Below, piece after piece: positions 25,930 through 34,744 of a stretch of DNA of 37,599 nt. Made by a program: the position numbers and the translations under genes. The notes beneath the pieces were generated by a model. That model worked only from the letters and a program-made list of their open reading frames with translations. It searched no databases and was not told the DNA's origin. The DNA comes from JBGTCD01 sp041749015. GTDB lineage: Bacteria > Bacteroidota > Bacteroidia > Cytophagales > Cyclobacteriaceae. Where the stretch lies: assembly GCA_041749015.1 (NCBI GenBank), contig JBGTCD010000093.1, forward strand, positions 1 through 37,599. The letters run 5' to 3'. Position 1 is the first letter of the stretch. The number at the start of each line of letters is the position of its first letter.

Positions 25930-26733
25930 TTACTTGTTGTTCCCGAATACCGGATTACCGGTAAGTGAAGTCAGCATAGCTCCTGCTTCATATTGAAACA
26001 GGTTAGTTTCATCTTCCAGATTATTAAGCCTTGCCTGGTAATACTGCAGGTCATCGGCCCTTTGGCTTTCCATGTACATATAAAACTCGGTGAGTACATG
26101 GTTGAGGTATTCCTCATTATCCTTTTGGAGTTCCTGACGGAGACTTTCGATAATTTTATTCATCTCAGCCTGTCCGGAAATACCTTTGGATGAACCACCC
26201 GATGACCAGGACGCCAAACGGGTATTCAGGTCTTCATCTAGGTCTTTTCTTATATCTCTGATAGAATTACCAATTTCTGACTGCAAGGCATCCTCCCTTT
26301 TGGCCAATATTTGCTCCATTTCAGCTTTGGTGAGAAGATCACCGGGGGTTTCATGCTGCCGGCTGTCTTCGATACCATCTCCAAATGCTATCACCACCTG
26401 ACCGCCACCTGCCTCAATCCTCACACCAAGGGCCACTCCCACCAGGATCACCAGGGTGACTGCTGCAGCTATGGCTCCTGCCCAGAGGAAGGCTCCATTT
26501 AGAAGCCTCGACCGGCCTTTTCCCGCACCTGATTGTGATGGCCCTGTCAATTCGGATGGCACGATCACTTCCTGATCCGGTATGGATTTAAGTGCGGCTC
26601 TCAGATCTCTGAGCTGCTTTACCTCTTCCATGGCTTTAGGATTTTTCATCAACCAGGATTCAAAATCCTGGAGGTCCTTGCCTTTCAGCTCTCCGTACAA
26701 GTAATCGATTATTTTTTCTTCTTGATTCTTCAT
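25930..26733 (-). CDS. Membrane anti-sigma factor
   Basis: The 267-residue product has a short cytoplasmic anti-sigma-like domain (about 5-50: IIDYLYGELKGKDLQDFESWL), one membrane helix (about 80-104), and a periplasmic part dominated by predicted coiled coil (about 133-245). The gene overlaps the ECF sigma gene by 4 bases, the usual arrangement for a sigma factor and its inhibitor. The anti-sigma domain lacks the zinc-binding His/Cys motif. A long periplasmic coiled coil is unusual and suggests sensing by protein-protein contact, perhaps with the secreted protein encoded next; that is inference. Confidence 0.78.
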   Translation of the reverse strand: MKNQEEKIIDYLYGELKGKDLQDFESWLMKNPKAMEEVKQLRDLRAALKSIPDQEVIVPSELTGPSQSGAGKGRSRLLNGAFLWAGAIAAAVTLVILVGVALGVRIEAGGGQVVIAFGDGIEDSRQHETPGDLLTKAEMEQILAKREDALQSEIGNSIRDIRKDLDEDLNTRLASWSSGGSSKGISGQAEMNKIIESLRQELQKDNEEYLNHVLTEFYMYMESQRADDLQYYQARLNNLEDETNLFQYEAGAMLTSLTGNPVFGNNK

Positions 26734-27335
26734 GATAATTTCAAATCTATTTGATGCAATTCAATTAGTTTTTTTAATTGTGCGAGACCATAATACAACC
26801 TGGACTTCACCGTATTTTCAGACACATCGAGTACCTCGGCAATCTCTCTAAACTTCAGCCCTTCAAATTCTTTCATGACCACCACAGTTTTCTGTTCATG
26901 AGGCAGTTTATTTAAAATAAACACCAATTGGTCACTGAGCTCAAGGCTCATATATTTTGCCTCAGGATTATCCCCTACATGTTCAGTAGGGATTTCTTCT
27001 TTCAGGCCGGAATCAGGGTCTTCAAAAAAGGACTGAAGCCGGCTTGATTTTCTAGCCTCTTCATGACAGGCATTGGTAGCTATCCTGTAAAGCCAGGGTT
27101 TAAAGCTTGAAGAGGTTGCCAACTGGCCCATATTCCTGTACATGGAAATAAAGGTCAGTTGTGCCGCTTCACTGGCCTGGTCGTGATTATTAAAGTACTT
27201 CCAGGCGAAATTGTATATCCGCTTATACCAGAGACTCACGAGCCTACCCTGGGCTTCCCGGTTGCCTTCCCGGGCTTTGTCTACCAGGGTATCAGCGTGC
27301 ATCATGGCAATATCCAATAAAGTTTCCTTCTGCAT
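26730..27335 (-). CDS. ECF-type RNA polymerase sigma factor
   Basis: This 201-residue protein has sigma-70 region 2 (about 23-97: NREAQGRLVSLWYKRIYNFA, then WLYRIATNACHEEARKS) and region 4 (about 135-190) with the DNA-binding helix-turn-helix LKFREIAEVLDVSENTVKSR (160-179). It lacks region 3 as ECF factors do. It would redirect RNA polymerase to envelope genes once released by the anti-sigma factor whose gene overlaps it by 4 bases. The upstream region (27336-27503) is divergent with the flippase gene and contains an inverted repeat AAACCT/AGGTTT (27355-27375), which might be a regulatory site or a leader hairpin. Confidence 0.92.
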   Translation of the reverse strand: MQKETLLDIAMMHADTLVDKAREGNREAQGRLVSLWYKRIYNFAWKYFNNHDQASEAAQLTFISMYRNMGQLATSSSFKPWLYRIATNACHEEARKSSRLQSFFEDPDSGLKEEIPTEHVGDNPEAKYMSLELSDQLVFILNKLPHEQKTVVVMKEFEGLKFREIAEVLDVSENTVKSRLYYGLAQLKKLIELHQIDLKLS

Positions 27336-27424
27336 TGAACCTGGTTATGATTTCAAACCTCTCCATGGTAGGTTTAACGTTTAGATGAATCTGGAATCAA
27401 AAAAGTTTTAACCAATATAAAAAT

Positions 27425-27432
27425 TATCTTTG
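27425..27432 (+). promoter_or_regulatory. -7 promoter element of the flippase gene
   Basis: TATCTTTG matches TAnnTTTG exactly, 71 bases before the flippase ATG at 27504. No clear -33 element is seen. The gap 27336-27503 otherwise holds only this and the AAACCT/AGGTTT inverted repeat. Confidence 0.45.
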
Positions 27433-27503
27433 CGATGTTTATGATTCGGATTGCAGAAAATGCCCGGTAATTATTTTCAGGTAAGTCTTATAATCACAAG
27501 CTG

Positions 27504-28997
27504 ATGGGTAGAGTAGCCAACCAAAGCATGACCACCATTGTATCCTCCTATATCGGGGTGGTGATCGGTTACATCAACCTGCTTTTTCTATTTCCTAAAT
27601 TTCTGAGTCCTGACCAGATAGGGTTATTTAAAGCTGTGCAAAGTGTGGCCATGGTCATGGTGCCATTTGCCCAAATGGGCCTCAACAATACCCTGGTGAA
27701 GTATTTTTCGGCTTTTAATAAAAAGCCGGGAGGTAAGCATTCCTTCCTGACCATGATGCTTATATGGGGGATGTCATCTTACCTGATTTTCCTTTTTATA
27801 TTCTCCATTTTCCGCGAGCCATTATCCCAACTATTTGCTGCCAATGCTCCTGAGGTGATTCAATATTTTAACCTGGTGCTGATCCTCGTGCTGGTCTCCA
27901 CCATCAATGGGATCATGGATGCTTATAGCAGGTCACTGCTCAAGATCTTAGCCCCAAATTTTATCAGGGATATCATACTCAGACTTATGACCACAGTCAT
28001 CATTCTGCTTTATGCCGGTGAATACATCACCTTTGATGACATGATCATGAGCTTAGCAGTGATATATGCCATGAGCCTGATCATCCTGGCCGGTTACCTG
28101 GGATTTTTAGGAGAAGTAAAATTAAAAAGGAGTATCAGATTTCCTGAGGGTGTCACCTTCAGAAACATACTTAATTTTAGCCTTTTTAGTGTAGTGGGAG
28201 CAGGAGGTTCCATCATCGTCCTTAGCATCGATACTGTAATGGTCACCACCATGCTGGGTCTTGAGGCGGTAGGTATATATACAATTGTATTTTTTATCGC
28301 CCTCGTGATAGAACTACCCAAACGGGCTGTGTCCCAAATAGCCAGCCCCATGATTGCCAATCATTTTGAGTACGGGAGGTTAGATATGATTGGTGATTTT
28401 TATAAAAAAGCAGCCAACAACCAGCTCCTTTTTGGCAGTCTGATCTTCATCGGTATCATGACCAGTCTTGACCAGCTGTTTTTATTAATACCAAATGGAG
28501 CGGTCTATGCCACAGGAAAAACCGTGGTGCTGTTAATCGCCATATCCCGGATTATCGATATGATGACCAGTGTCAACAGTGAGATCATCACTATGTCCAA
28601 ACATTACAGATTTAATGTAGTCCTGCTTGCCACATTGGCCATCCTTACCGTTGTTAATAATATATGGTTAATCCCCATTTACGGCATTGACGGAGCGGCC
28701 GGGGCTACACTGCTTACCTATGTTATTTTTAATGCCATAAAGCTTTGGTTTGTCTGGTATAAGTTTAAAATCCACCCGTTTTCAAAGCCTATGGTGGGCT
28801 CTTTCCTGCTGTTTTTAGGGCTATGGTTTGGAGGCAGCTTTCTGGAATTTGGCTTCGGCCCTATAATTGAAATTCTTCTCAGGTCCCTGATCGTTGCGGT
28901 AATCTTTGCCGGGATAGTCATTGGATTCAAGCTTTCACCAGAGGGCCGTGGTTTTATTGAAGAACTCCTTCAAAAAGCTAAGATTAGGAAAAACTAA
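27504..28997 (+). CDS. Polysaccharide/oligosaccharide flippase (Wzx/MATE-like, MVF superfamily)
   Basis: The 497-residue product is an integral membrane protein with about 12-14 helices, starting MGRVANQSMTTIVSSYIGVVIGYINLLFLFP, the usual opening of polysaccharide-biosynthesis flippases (PF01943-like). It would move lipid-linked sugar units across the inner membrane for surface polysaccharide or LPS O-antigen. A GT4 glycosyltransferase is encoded on the other strand, ending in the same place: the two stop codons overlap (28994-28997). No other polysaccharide genes are in view, so the exact polymer is unknown. Confidence 0.85.
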   Translation: MGRVANQSMTTIVSSYIGVVIGYINLLFLFPKFLSPDQIGLFKAVQSVAMVMVPFAQMGLNNTLVKYFSAFNKKPGGKHSFLTMMLIWGMSSYLIFLFIFSIFREPLSQLFAANAPEVIQYFNLVLILVLVSTINGIMDAYSRSLLKILAPNFIRDIILRLMTTVIILLYAGEYITFDDMIMSLAVIYAMSLIILAGYLGFLGEVKLKRSIRFPEGVTFRNILNFSLFSVVGAGGSIIVLSIDTVMVTTMLGLEAVGIYTIVFFIALVIELPKRAVSQIASPMIANHFEYGRLDMIGDFYKKAANNQLLFGSLIFIGIMTSLDQLFLLIPNGAVYATGKTVVLLIAISRIIDMMTSVNSEIITMSKHYRFNVVLLATLAILTVVNNIWLIPIYGIDGAAGATLLTYVIFNAIKLWFVWYKFKIHPFSKPMVGSFLLFLGLWFGGSFLEFGFGPIIEILLRSLIVAVIFAGIVIGFKLSPEGRGFIEELLQKAKIRKN

Positions 28998-30295
28998 TTG
29001 TTCACAAGCTGATCAAGAAGGGTAGCGAGGGTTCCTGCTAGGTCCTTTCTCGAATACCGGGTATCGGGATTGGAAGGGGACAAGTCTCCTTTAGAATATG
29101 CTGAATACAGATCGATGATCTTTTCTGCAATGGCCTGGTGTTCGGCAGGGGCGATTATGCTATTATTACCATCAGTTCTGATGGCCCTGCCAAGGGCACC
29201 ATCTGGTGCTGCAACAGCTAGTATAGGCCTGCCGGAGCCTGCATATTCAAAAAACTTTCCCGGTAGATATGCCCCTGCATTATCAAAATCAGACAAAATC
29301 AAAAGCAGTACTGCCGACCTGTTGAATTCCTTGAATATTTCACCATGGGGCATATACCCACCCGTTTGGATAAACCCTCCAATTTCCGGATCGTCCAGAT
29401 AGGGCTTTAAAAATGATGCGCTAAGAATCCCCGAAAAAACCACCTCAAGATTTTCCTTTATCTCAGGCTTTTGTGCTATTGCAAGCTTCAAGCCTCTAAA
29501 AAATGGCCCCGGGTCTCGCAGATCATCTACAGTACCGATGTGGCTGATTCTGAATTTATCAATATCAAACTGCCCGGATTGTGAGGCTGCCGGAAAATCT
29601 TCAGGATCATATCCATTGGTAATAACTGCCGCATTGGAAGCTCCCAGTCTTACAAGGTCCCCTTTCAACTCTTGGGTCACCGTCAATGCAAGGTCTGCAT
29701 GTTTTAAAACCTTTTTTTCGAGCCTTCGATGCCATTTTCTGACCAGGGCTGAGACCTGGAGATGCCTGAGCTGGTGCCACTCCGACCATGGGTCCCTGAA
29801 ATCAGCAATCCATTTGATGCCGGTGGATTTTTTAAGTTTAAGGCCAATCAGGTGCATGCTATGAGGAGGCCCTGTAGTGACCATGACCTCATAGCCACGA
29901 TCTATAATAAGGTCTTTGAGGAAGCGCGAGGCCGGCCGTACCCAAAATATGCGTGGGTCCGGAATCATCATATTCCCCCTAAGCCAAACGATAAGCTTGT
30001 CTTTCCAGGACCTTCTGGGCTTATCCAGGGCTTGTCCTTGCATTCTTCCTCCCGCTTTGGATTTATTGCCCAGAAACTTGTATGGCTCCCAAATAGGCAG
30101 CCTGATCACTTCAGTTTCTACGGGCACATCCTTTTCCAGGGTTTGGTCTTGAAAGGGAAAAGCCGGATTTTCAGGGGTAAAAATGACAGGATCCCAACCA
30201 TAACTGCCCAGGTACTTGGTGAACTTCAGCCACCGCTGCACCCCACCACCACCACTTGGGGGCCAGTAATAGGTAATGACCAGCACCTTTTTCAT
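28994..30295 (-). CDS. GT4-family glycosyltransferase
   Basis: The 433-residue product shows the GT-B fold: the N-terminal acceptor domain opens with YYWPPSGGGGVQRW (9-22), and the C-terminal donor domain has ISHIGTVDDLRDPG and GKFFEYAGSGRPILAVAAPDG, whose FEYAGSGRP segment corresponds to the nucleotide-sugar-binding Glu motif. It adds a sugar from an activated donor to an acceptor, likely in surface polysaccharide assembly, though donor and acceptor are unknown. Its start overlaps the miaA stop by 4 bases on the same strand, so it is translated downstream of miaA; its 3' end overlaps the convergent flippase gene by 4 bases. Confidence 0.88.
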   Translation of the reverse strand: MKKVLVITYYWPPSGGGGVQRWLKFTKYLGSYGWDPVIFTPENPAFPFQDQTLEKDVPVETEVIRLPIWEPYKFLGNKSKAGGRMQGQALDKPRRSWKDKLIVWLRGNMMIPDPRIFWVRPASRFLKDLIIDRGYEVMVTTGPPHSMHLIGLKLKKSTGIKWIADFRDPWSEWHQLRHLQVSALVRKWHRRLEKKVLKHADLALTVTQELKGDLVRLGASNAAVITNGYDPEDFPAASQSGQFDIDKFRISHIGTVDDLRDPGPFFRGLKLAIAQKPEIKENLEVVFSGILSASFLKPYLDDPEIGGFIQTGGYMPHGEIFKEFNRSAVLLLILSDFDNAGAYLPGKFFEYAGSGRPILAVAAPDGALGRAIRTDGNNSIIAPAEHQAIAEKIIDLYSAYSKGDLSPSNPDTRYSRKDLAGTLATLLDQLVNN

Positions 30296-31218
30296 TTACT
30301 TATAAGTTTTTGATCCACCCATTCCAATATTTCATTCTCATTTCTGGCATCAAACCAATGTACATCGGTTTCTTTTTTAAACCAGGTCATCTGTCTTTTG
30401 GCATACCGGCGGGAGTTACGCTTTAGTAATCTGATGGCCTCCTCCCGGTCATATCGAGATTCAAGGTAACCGAAAATTTCCTGATAGCCCACTGTTTGCA
30501 AGGGTTCCAGATCACGGTACTGATACAAGGCTTTGGCCTCCTCAAACAAGCCCGAATTGATCATGCCGTCCATCCTCGCATCAATCCTTTTGTATAAAAT
30601 CGGCCTGGGGAGCTCCAGACCAATTTTAACTGAATTAAAAAATCGCTTCCTGGGTGCCTGATCTTTAAAGTCTGAAAAAGTTTGGCCGGTATGTCTGATC
30701 ACTTCCAGGGCCCGAATAATCCTTTGCGGATTCTGCCGATCAATTTGCTGGTAAGCCTTGGTATCTAACCTCCTGAGCTCCTCCAAAAGGGGCTCCAGGC
30801 CATTTAAGGCATACAATTGATTCAAATCATTACGAATGGCATCCGGCACTTTAGGTATGGCGGACAAACCCTCACACAATGCCCAAATGTATAGCCCTGA
30901 CCCACCAGTAAGAATTACAACCTTATGGACCTCAAACAAATCTTTGAGTAATTTTAAAGCTTCATTAGAAAAAGTACCAGCATTGATGGGTGTTTTAATG
31001 GAATGAGAATCGATAAAATAATGAGGGATAAGGTTTAATTGATCGAGGCTTGGCTTGGCAGTACCCACCTTCATTTCTTTATAAAATTGTCGTGAATCAG
31101 CGGAAATAATTACACTATCTAGTTTTTTTGCTATATTGATACTAACATCCGTTTTTCCCACCCCAGTGGGACCCATAACCACCAGAAGTGTAGGAGAATT
31201 GAAACTTTTACCGGCCAT
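30292..31218 (-). CDS. miaA: tRNA dimethylallyltransferase
   Basis: MiaA attaches a dimethylallyl group to A37 of tRNAs reading codons that begin with U, the first step toward ms2i6A. The 308-residue product has the P-loop GPTGVGKT (16-23), the SADSRQFYKEMKVGTAKPS segment (about 39-57) that binds the tRNA and prenyl donor, HYFIDSHSI, GGSGLYIWALCEG, and the closing KRNSRRYAKRQMTWF, all standard for MiaA. Length is usual. It is followed by the GT4 gene with a 4-base overlap. The 206-base divergent gap to the phosphorelay genes is AT-rich. Confidence 0.96.
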   Translation of the reverse strand: MAGKSFNSPTLLVVMGPTGVGKTDVSINIAKKLDSVIISADSRQFYKEMKVGTAKPSLDQLNLIPHYFIDSHSIKTPINAGTFSNEALKLLKDLFEVHKVVILTGGSGLYIWALCEGLSAIPKVPDAIRNDLNQLYALNGLEPLLEELRRLDTKAYQQIDRQNPQRIIRALEVIRHTGQTFSDFKDQAPRKRFFNSVKIGLELPRPILYKRIDARMDGMINSGLFEEAKALYQYRDLEPLQTVGYQEIFGYLESRYDREEAIRLLKRNSRRYAKRQMTWFKKETDVHWFDARNENEILEWVDQKLISK

Positions 31219-31424
31219 ATTGGGTATTTTTAACTAAATATTATAAAAACTTACATTAGAATCCCTGCGTTCAAAATCCTTGCTTTGTTAAATAGTTTTA
31301 AAAAAGTTAATATTAACAAGTATTTAATGGTGTTACAAAGGGACTGGCAAAATAGATTAGGTGTTACAACTTTAAAATATTTGTTATTTTAGCACGATTA
31401 AATAAATATTTAAATCCGGAAGAT

Positions 31425-31712
31425 TTGGCTGAGATTGCCAAAACTTTTGAAAAAGAGGCTAATCAACTCGTTGCAAATATCGTGATGGCCTCTAATTCAG
31501 GATTATGGGATGAAGCCATAAAACACCTCCATACCCTTAAAGGCAGTGCCAGAACTGTAGGTCTGGATGACCTCGGTAATCAGGCAAGAAAGCTGGAAGT
31601 CTCCATAAAAGATGATAAAATAAGAGACTTACAGTTTTTGAAAGAGGATTTAACATTGCTGGAAAATTATCTATTAGACTATAAAAATTACGTTAGAAAT
31701 AAATTCAATTAA
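31425..31712 (+). CDS. Hpt (histidine phosphotransfer) domain protein
   Basis: The product is a single Hpt four-helix domain with the phospho-accepting His36 in HLHTLKGSARTVGLDDLG. It relays phosphate between histidine kinases and receivers, in the cytoplasm. There is no in-frame ATG: the frame is open back to a TAG at 31353, and the first usual start is TTG at 31425, giving 95 residues. Upstream the frame would read ...LARLNKYLNPED, so a rarer start further up is possible. A near-match to the -7 element (AATATTTG, 31376-31383, one mismatch) suits a short leader before the TTG. The receiver gene starts 10 bases downstream. Confidence 0.78.
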   Translation: MAEIAKTFEKEANQLVANIVMASNSGLWDEAIKHLHTLKGSARTVGLDDLGNQARKLEVSIKDDKIRDLQFLKEDLTLLENYLLDYKNYVRNKFN

Positions 31713-31722
31713 CACATAAATC

Positions 31723-32100
31723 ATGAGCAAGAAAATATTGATTGCAGATGACAGTTCTATAATTCAGGTTTTATCGAAAAAGATTTTTCAAGGTTTGGAT
31801 TTTGAGGTCACGGGGGTGAAGGACGGGAACGATGTACTAAAAAACATGGAATCTACGGATTATGATGTAATCCTGATGGATATCAACCTGCCTGGTACCG
31901 ATGGTATGAACCTGTCAAAGCAAATCAGAAAGCTGAAAAACCGGGATAAGGCCAATACTCCTATTATTGCTATATCTGGTAATTACAAGAATTACACCAT
32001 GGATGATTTTAAAAATGCGGGAATCAATGAATTCCATAAGAAACCTCTAAACTATGATGCCCTGGTGGAGTCTGTCCAAAAGTACACCAAGAAAATATGA
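31723..32100 (+). CDS. Single-domain response regulator (receiver)
   Basis: This 125-residue CheY-like receiver has the acidic pair Asp9-Asp10 (ILIADDSS), the phospho-acceptor Asp53 (VILMDINLPGTDGM), a Ser in IAISGN and the Lys of FHKKPLN. It has no output domain, so it acts by protein contact or as a phosphate relay with the Hpt protein encoded 10 bases upstream. The next gene overlaps it by 4 bases (ATGA). The sensor kinase is not in the window. Confidence 0.92.
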   Translation: MSKKILIADDSSIIQVLSKKIFQGLDFEVTGVKDGNDVLKNMESTDYDVILMDINLPGTDGMNLSKQIRKLKNRDKANTPIIAISGNYKNYTMDDFKNAGINEFHKKPLNYDALVESVQKYTKKI

Positions 32101-32372
32101 CCATCAGATATACTCAGGGTTTTTTGGATAAACTCGAAAGTATAATTGGAGAAACTGCCTATATGCTCCGGTATGAAAAAGGTAACTTCAAGCCGGGGTA
32201 TTGCATTCTCAATGATACCAAAATAATCATCATCAACAAATACTTTTCCCTTGAAGGAAAAATCAATTGCCTAATTGATATCCTCAAAATTCTTGACCTA
32301 AATTCAGAAAAGTTAAGCGAAAAGAATCAAAAATTGTATCTTGAGCTCTGTCAAACAGCGCTCAAATTTTGA
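32097..32372 (+). CDS. Small protein of unknown function in the phosphorelay operon
   Basis: This 91-residue protein has no signal peptide or membrane segment and is basic with many Ile, Leu and Lys (CILNDTKIIIINKYFSLEGK, LIDILKILDLNSEKL). It looks like a small alpha/beta protein with a C-terminal helix pair, and similar short frames accompany this gene order in other Cytophagales as far as I recall, but I cannot name the family. It overlaps the receiver gene (ATGA) and the next gene (TTGA), so it is surely translated with them. Confidence 0.7.
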   Translation: MTIRYTQGFLDKLESIIGETAYMLRYEKGNFKPGYCILNDTKIIIINKYFSLEGKINCLIDILKILDLNSEKLSEKNQKLYLELCQTALKF

Positions 32373-33130
32373 TCATCACTTTTTTAGGAACAGGCACCTC
32401 ACAAGGCGTACCGGTAATCGGTTGCAGTTGTCCTGTATGCGCATCCCTTGATTTCAGAGACCAAAGACTGCGGACCTCCGTGCACCTCAGCATTAATGGC
32501 AAAAGCCTGAACATTGATTGTGGTCCTGACTTCCGCCAGCAAGTGCTCCGGGAGCGGATTCAAAGTCTGGATGCCATCATTTATACCCACGAACATAAGG
32601 ACCATACTGCGGGATTGGATGATGTCCGCTCATATAATTTTAAGCAGGGCAAAGACATGCCAATTTATGGTAGGAAGTCAGTAATAGAGCAAATCAAGGC
32701 CGAGTTTGCCTATATTTTCTCCAATTTTAAATACCCCGGAGTACCCAGAGTTGCTACTTTTGAAATAGAAAATAAACCTTTTGAGGTGGAAGGCATTACC
32801 ATAATCCCAATTGAGGTGATGCATTATAAACTTCCGGTTTTTGGATTCCGCATTAAAGATTTCACCTACATCACCGATGCCAACTATATCAGTGAAGAAG
32901 AAAAGAAAAAAATCAAGGGGACTCGCATACTGGTGCTCAATGCCCTGCAACAGCAAGAGCATATCTCCCATTTTACCCTGAAAGAGGCCATTGCTTTGGC
33001 CCAGGAATTTGGAGCCGAGGCCACCTACTTCACCCATATTAGCCATAAATTGGGTCTGCACCGTGAGGTGTCGGAAGGGCTGCCTGAAGGGATATTCCTG
33101 GCCTATGATGGGTTAAAAGTAAACTGCTGA
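32369..33130 (+). CDS. MBL-fold metallo-hydrolase, PhnP-like
   Basis: The 253-residue product starts at TTG 32369, overlapping the previous stop by 4 bases (TTGA), which gives the usual opening MIITFLGTGTSQGVP. It carries a zinc-knuckle-like GCSCPVC (18-24), the metal-binding HEHKDH (74-79), and further ligands in VMHYKLPVFGFR, YITDANYIS and THISHKLG. These match the PhnP/RNase Z-like branch that hydrolyses cyclic phosphodiesters. PhnP itself acts in phosphonate breakdown, but no phn genes are present, so here the substrate is unknown. The coupling to phosphorelay genes is noteworthy. Confidence 0.87.
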   Translation: MIITFLGTGTSQGVPVIGCSCPVCASLDFRDQRLRTSVHLSINGKSLNIDCGPDFRQQVLRERIQSLDAIIYTHEHKDHTAGLDDVRSYNFKQGKDMPIYGRKSVIEQIKAEFAYIFSNFKYPGVPRVATFEIENKPFEVEGITIIPIEVMHYKLPVFGFRIKDFTYITDANYISEEEKKKIKGTRILVLNALQQQEHISHFTLKEAIALAQEFGAEATYFTHISHKLGLHREVSEGLPEGIFLAYDGLKVNC

Positions 33131-33133
33131 TCC

Positions 33134-34681
33134 GTGCATAATAATTATCACTTTTTCCAACATCTGGTTCCCTGGATTGAGGATAACTTCAAAGATGCGG
33201 TAGTCTCAGAATGCTTTTCGCAGAACAAAAATGAACTGGTCCTGGGTTTCACCAAAAAGGGCAAACCATTATACATCAAATGTTCTCTTAGTCCGGAATT
33301 TTGTTGCCTGTATTTTCCTGATCAGTTCAAAAGAGCAAGGAAAAACAGTGTGGATCTTTTTGAAGAAATCATTGATCGAAATGTAACTGAGGTGATCCTA
33401 TATCCCTATGAAAGAAGCTTTGGATTGAGACTGGAAGGTGAAATGGAACTCCTGTTTAAAATGCATGGCAACCGATCCAATATCATCCTGTTCCAATCAG
33501 GTAAGGTTGTAAAAATATTCAATAACAGGCTTAAGGGTGACCTTAACCTGGACCCTAAAATTACCGGTAAGCCTCCCCTGGATCAATCAGCCTTTACAGA
33601 ATTGGATGGGAATCTGAAAAAGGCATTTCCTACTTTTGGTAAGGTGCCTGAGTTGTGGCTGAAAGAAAAGAATTACCCAGTTATGAACCCCCGGCAAAAA
33701 TGGAAACTGGCGCAATCGGCCTTAAAAATTATGGAAGAAGGCCGAATTCATATCACCAGGGTTGAGGCTGAATGGAAATTATCCCTGCTCCCAATTGGTG
33801 ACATTAAATCTACCTATCATAATCCGGTTGAGGCATTAAATCACTTTTATGTCTTTTGGCAAAAGACCCACCAGATTGAGGCCTTGCGGAAGGAAGTCAC
33901 CAACATTTTAGGCAAAATACAGGCGCAAACTGCTCATGGCCTAGAAAAATCGAAGGAAAGAGTCTGGTCCTTAAACCACCTATCTAAATTTAAAAAGAAT
34001 GCTGATCTCCTCATGGCCAACCTGCATCGGATAGAACCGGGTGCTGCCTCGGTATTGGTTGATGATTTTTATAATAGTAATCAGCCCCTTGAGATACCCT
34101 TGAAAAAGGATAAAAGTCCGCAAGAGTTAGCAGGGATTTGGTACCAGAAGGCAAAAAATCAGATCCGGGAGCTGGAGTTTCTAACCGAACAGATAAAAAA
34201 AAGGGAAGCCTATTTGGAACAAATCACAACCGCACTCGACCGCGTGAGAATTACGGATGATACCGCAGAGCTGGAATCAATAAAATCCCAATACAGCAAA
34301 AATTCAACCACGGCTCAAGAAGCACAAAGCCTTCCGTACCATAAAGAAATCGTGGAAGGATACGAAATCAGGGTTGGCAAGAATGCCAAAGCCAATGACC
34401 TGCTCACCTTTAAATTTGGTGCAAAAAATGACCTCTGGTTGCATGCAAGAGACGTCTCCGGTTCCCATGTGATTATCAAGGAACAGCCCGGCAAAAAAGT
34501 ACCCAATACGGTAATCTCACGGGCTGCAAGTCTTGCTGCTTTTTACAGCAAAAGAAAGAATGACAGCATCTGCCCGGTGATTGTTACTCAAAGGAAGTTC
34601 GTCAGGAAACGCAAGGGTGATCCGCCCGGAGCAGTGGTAGTAGATCGGGAAGAGGTCATCATGGTGGTGCCTGAAAAATAG
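33134..34681 (+). CDS. NFACT-family protein (RqcH-like ribosome quality-control factor)
   Basis: The 515-residue product begins at GTG 33134, three bases after the preceding stop. NFACT-N covers about 1-215 (MHGNRSNIILFQSGKVVKIFNN), then come helical and coiled-coil parts (about 225-375), and NFACT-R near 395-515 (NDLWLHARDVSGSHVIIKEQ, VVVDREEVIMVV). RqcH binds 60S-like split 50S subunits bearing stalled chains and adds alanine tails. The DR motif needed by B. subtilis RqcH for tailing appears here as Glu93-Arg94 (PYERSF), if the alignment by eye is right; arginine is kept but Asp is Glu. It ends a closely packed operon with Hpt, receiver, unknown and PhnP-like genes. Confidence 0.85.
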   Translation: MHNNYHFFQHLVPWIEDNFKDAVVSECFSQNKNELVLGFTKKGKPLYIKCSLSPEFCCLYFPDQFKRARKNSVDLFEEIIDRNVTEVILYPYERSFGLRLEGEMELLFKMHGNRSNIILFQSGKVVKIFNNRLKGDLNLDPKITGKPPLDQSAFTELDGNLKKAFPTFGKVPELWLKEKNYPVMNPRQKWKLAQSALKIMEEGRIHITRVEAEWKLSLLPIGDIKSTYHNPVEALNHFYVFWQKTHQIEALRKEVTNILGKIQAQTAHGLEKSKERVWSLNHLSKFKKNADLLMANLHRIEPGAASVLVDDFYNSNQPLEIPLKKDKSPQELAGIWYQKAKNQIRELEFLTEQIKKREAYLEQITTALDRVRITDDTAELESIKSQYSKNSTTAQEAQSLPYHKEIVEGYEIRVGKNAKANDLLTFKFGAKNDLWLHARDVSGSHVIIKEQPGKKVPNTVISRAASLAAFYSKRKNDSICPVIVTQRKFVRKRKGDPPGAVVVDREEVIMVVPEK

Positions 34682-34744
34682 TGCAACTGTATTGCATATT
34701 TTATCTAAATTAAAGACATTTACCTTCTCAAAAATAATTCTGCC

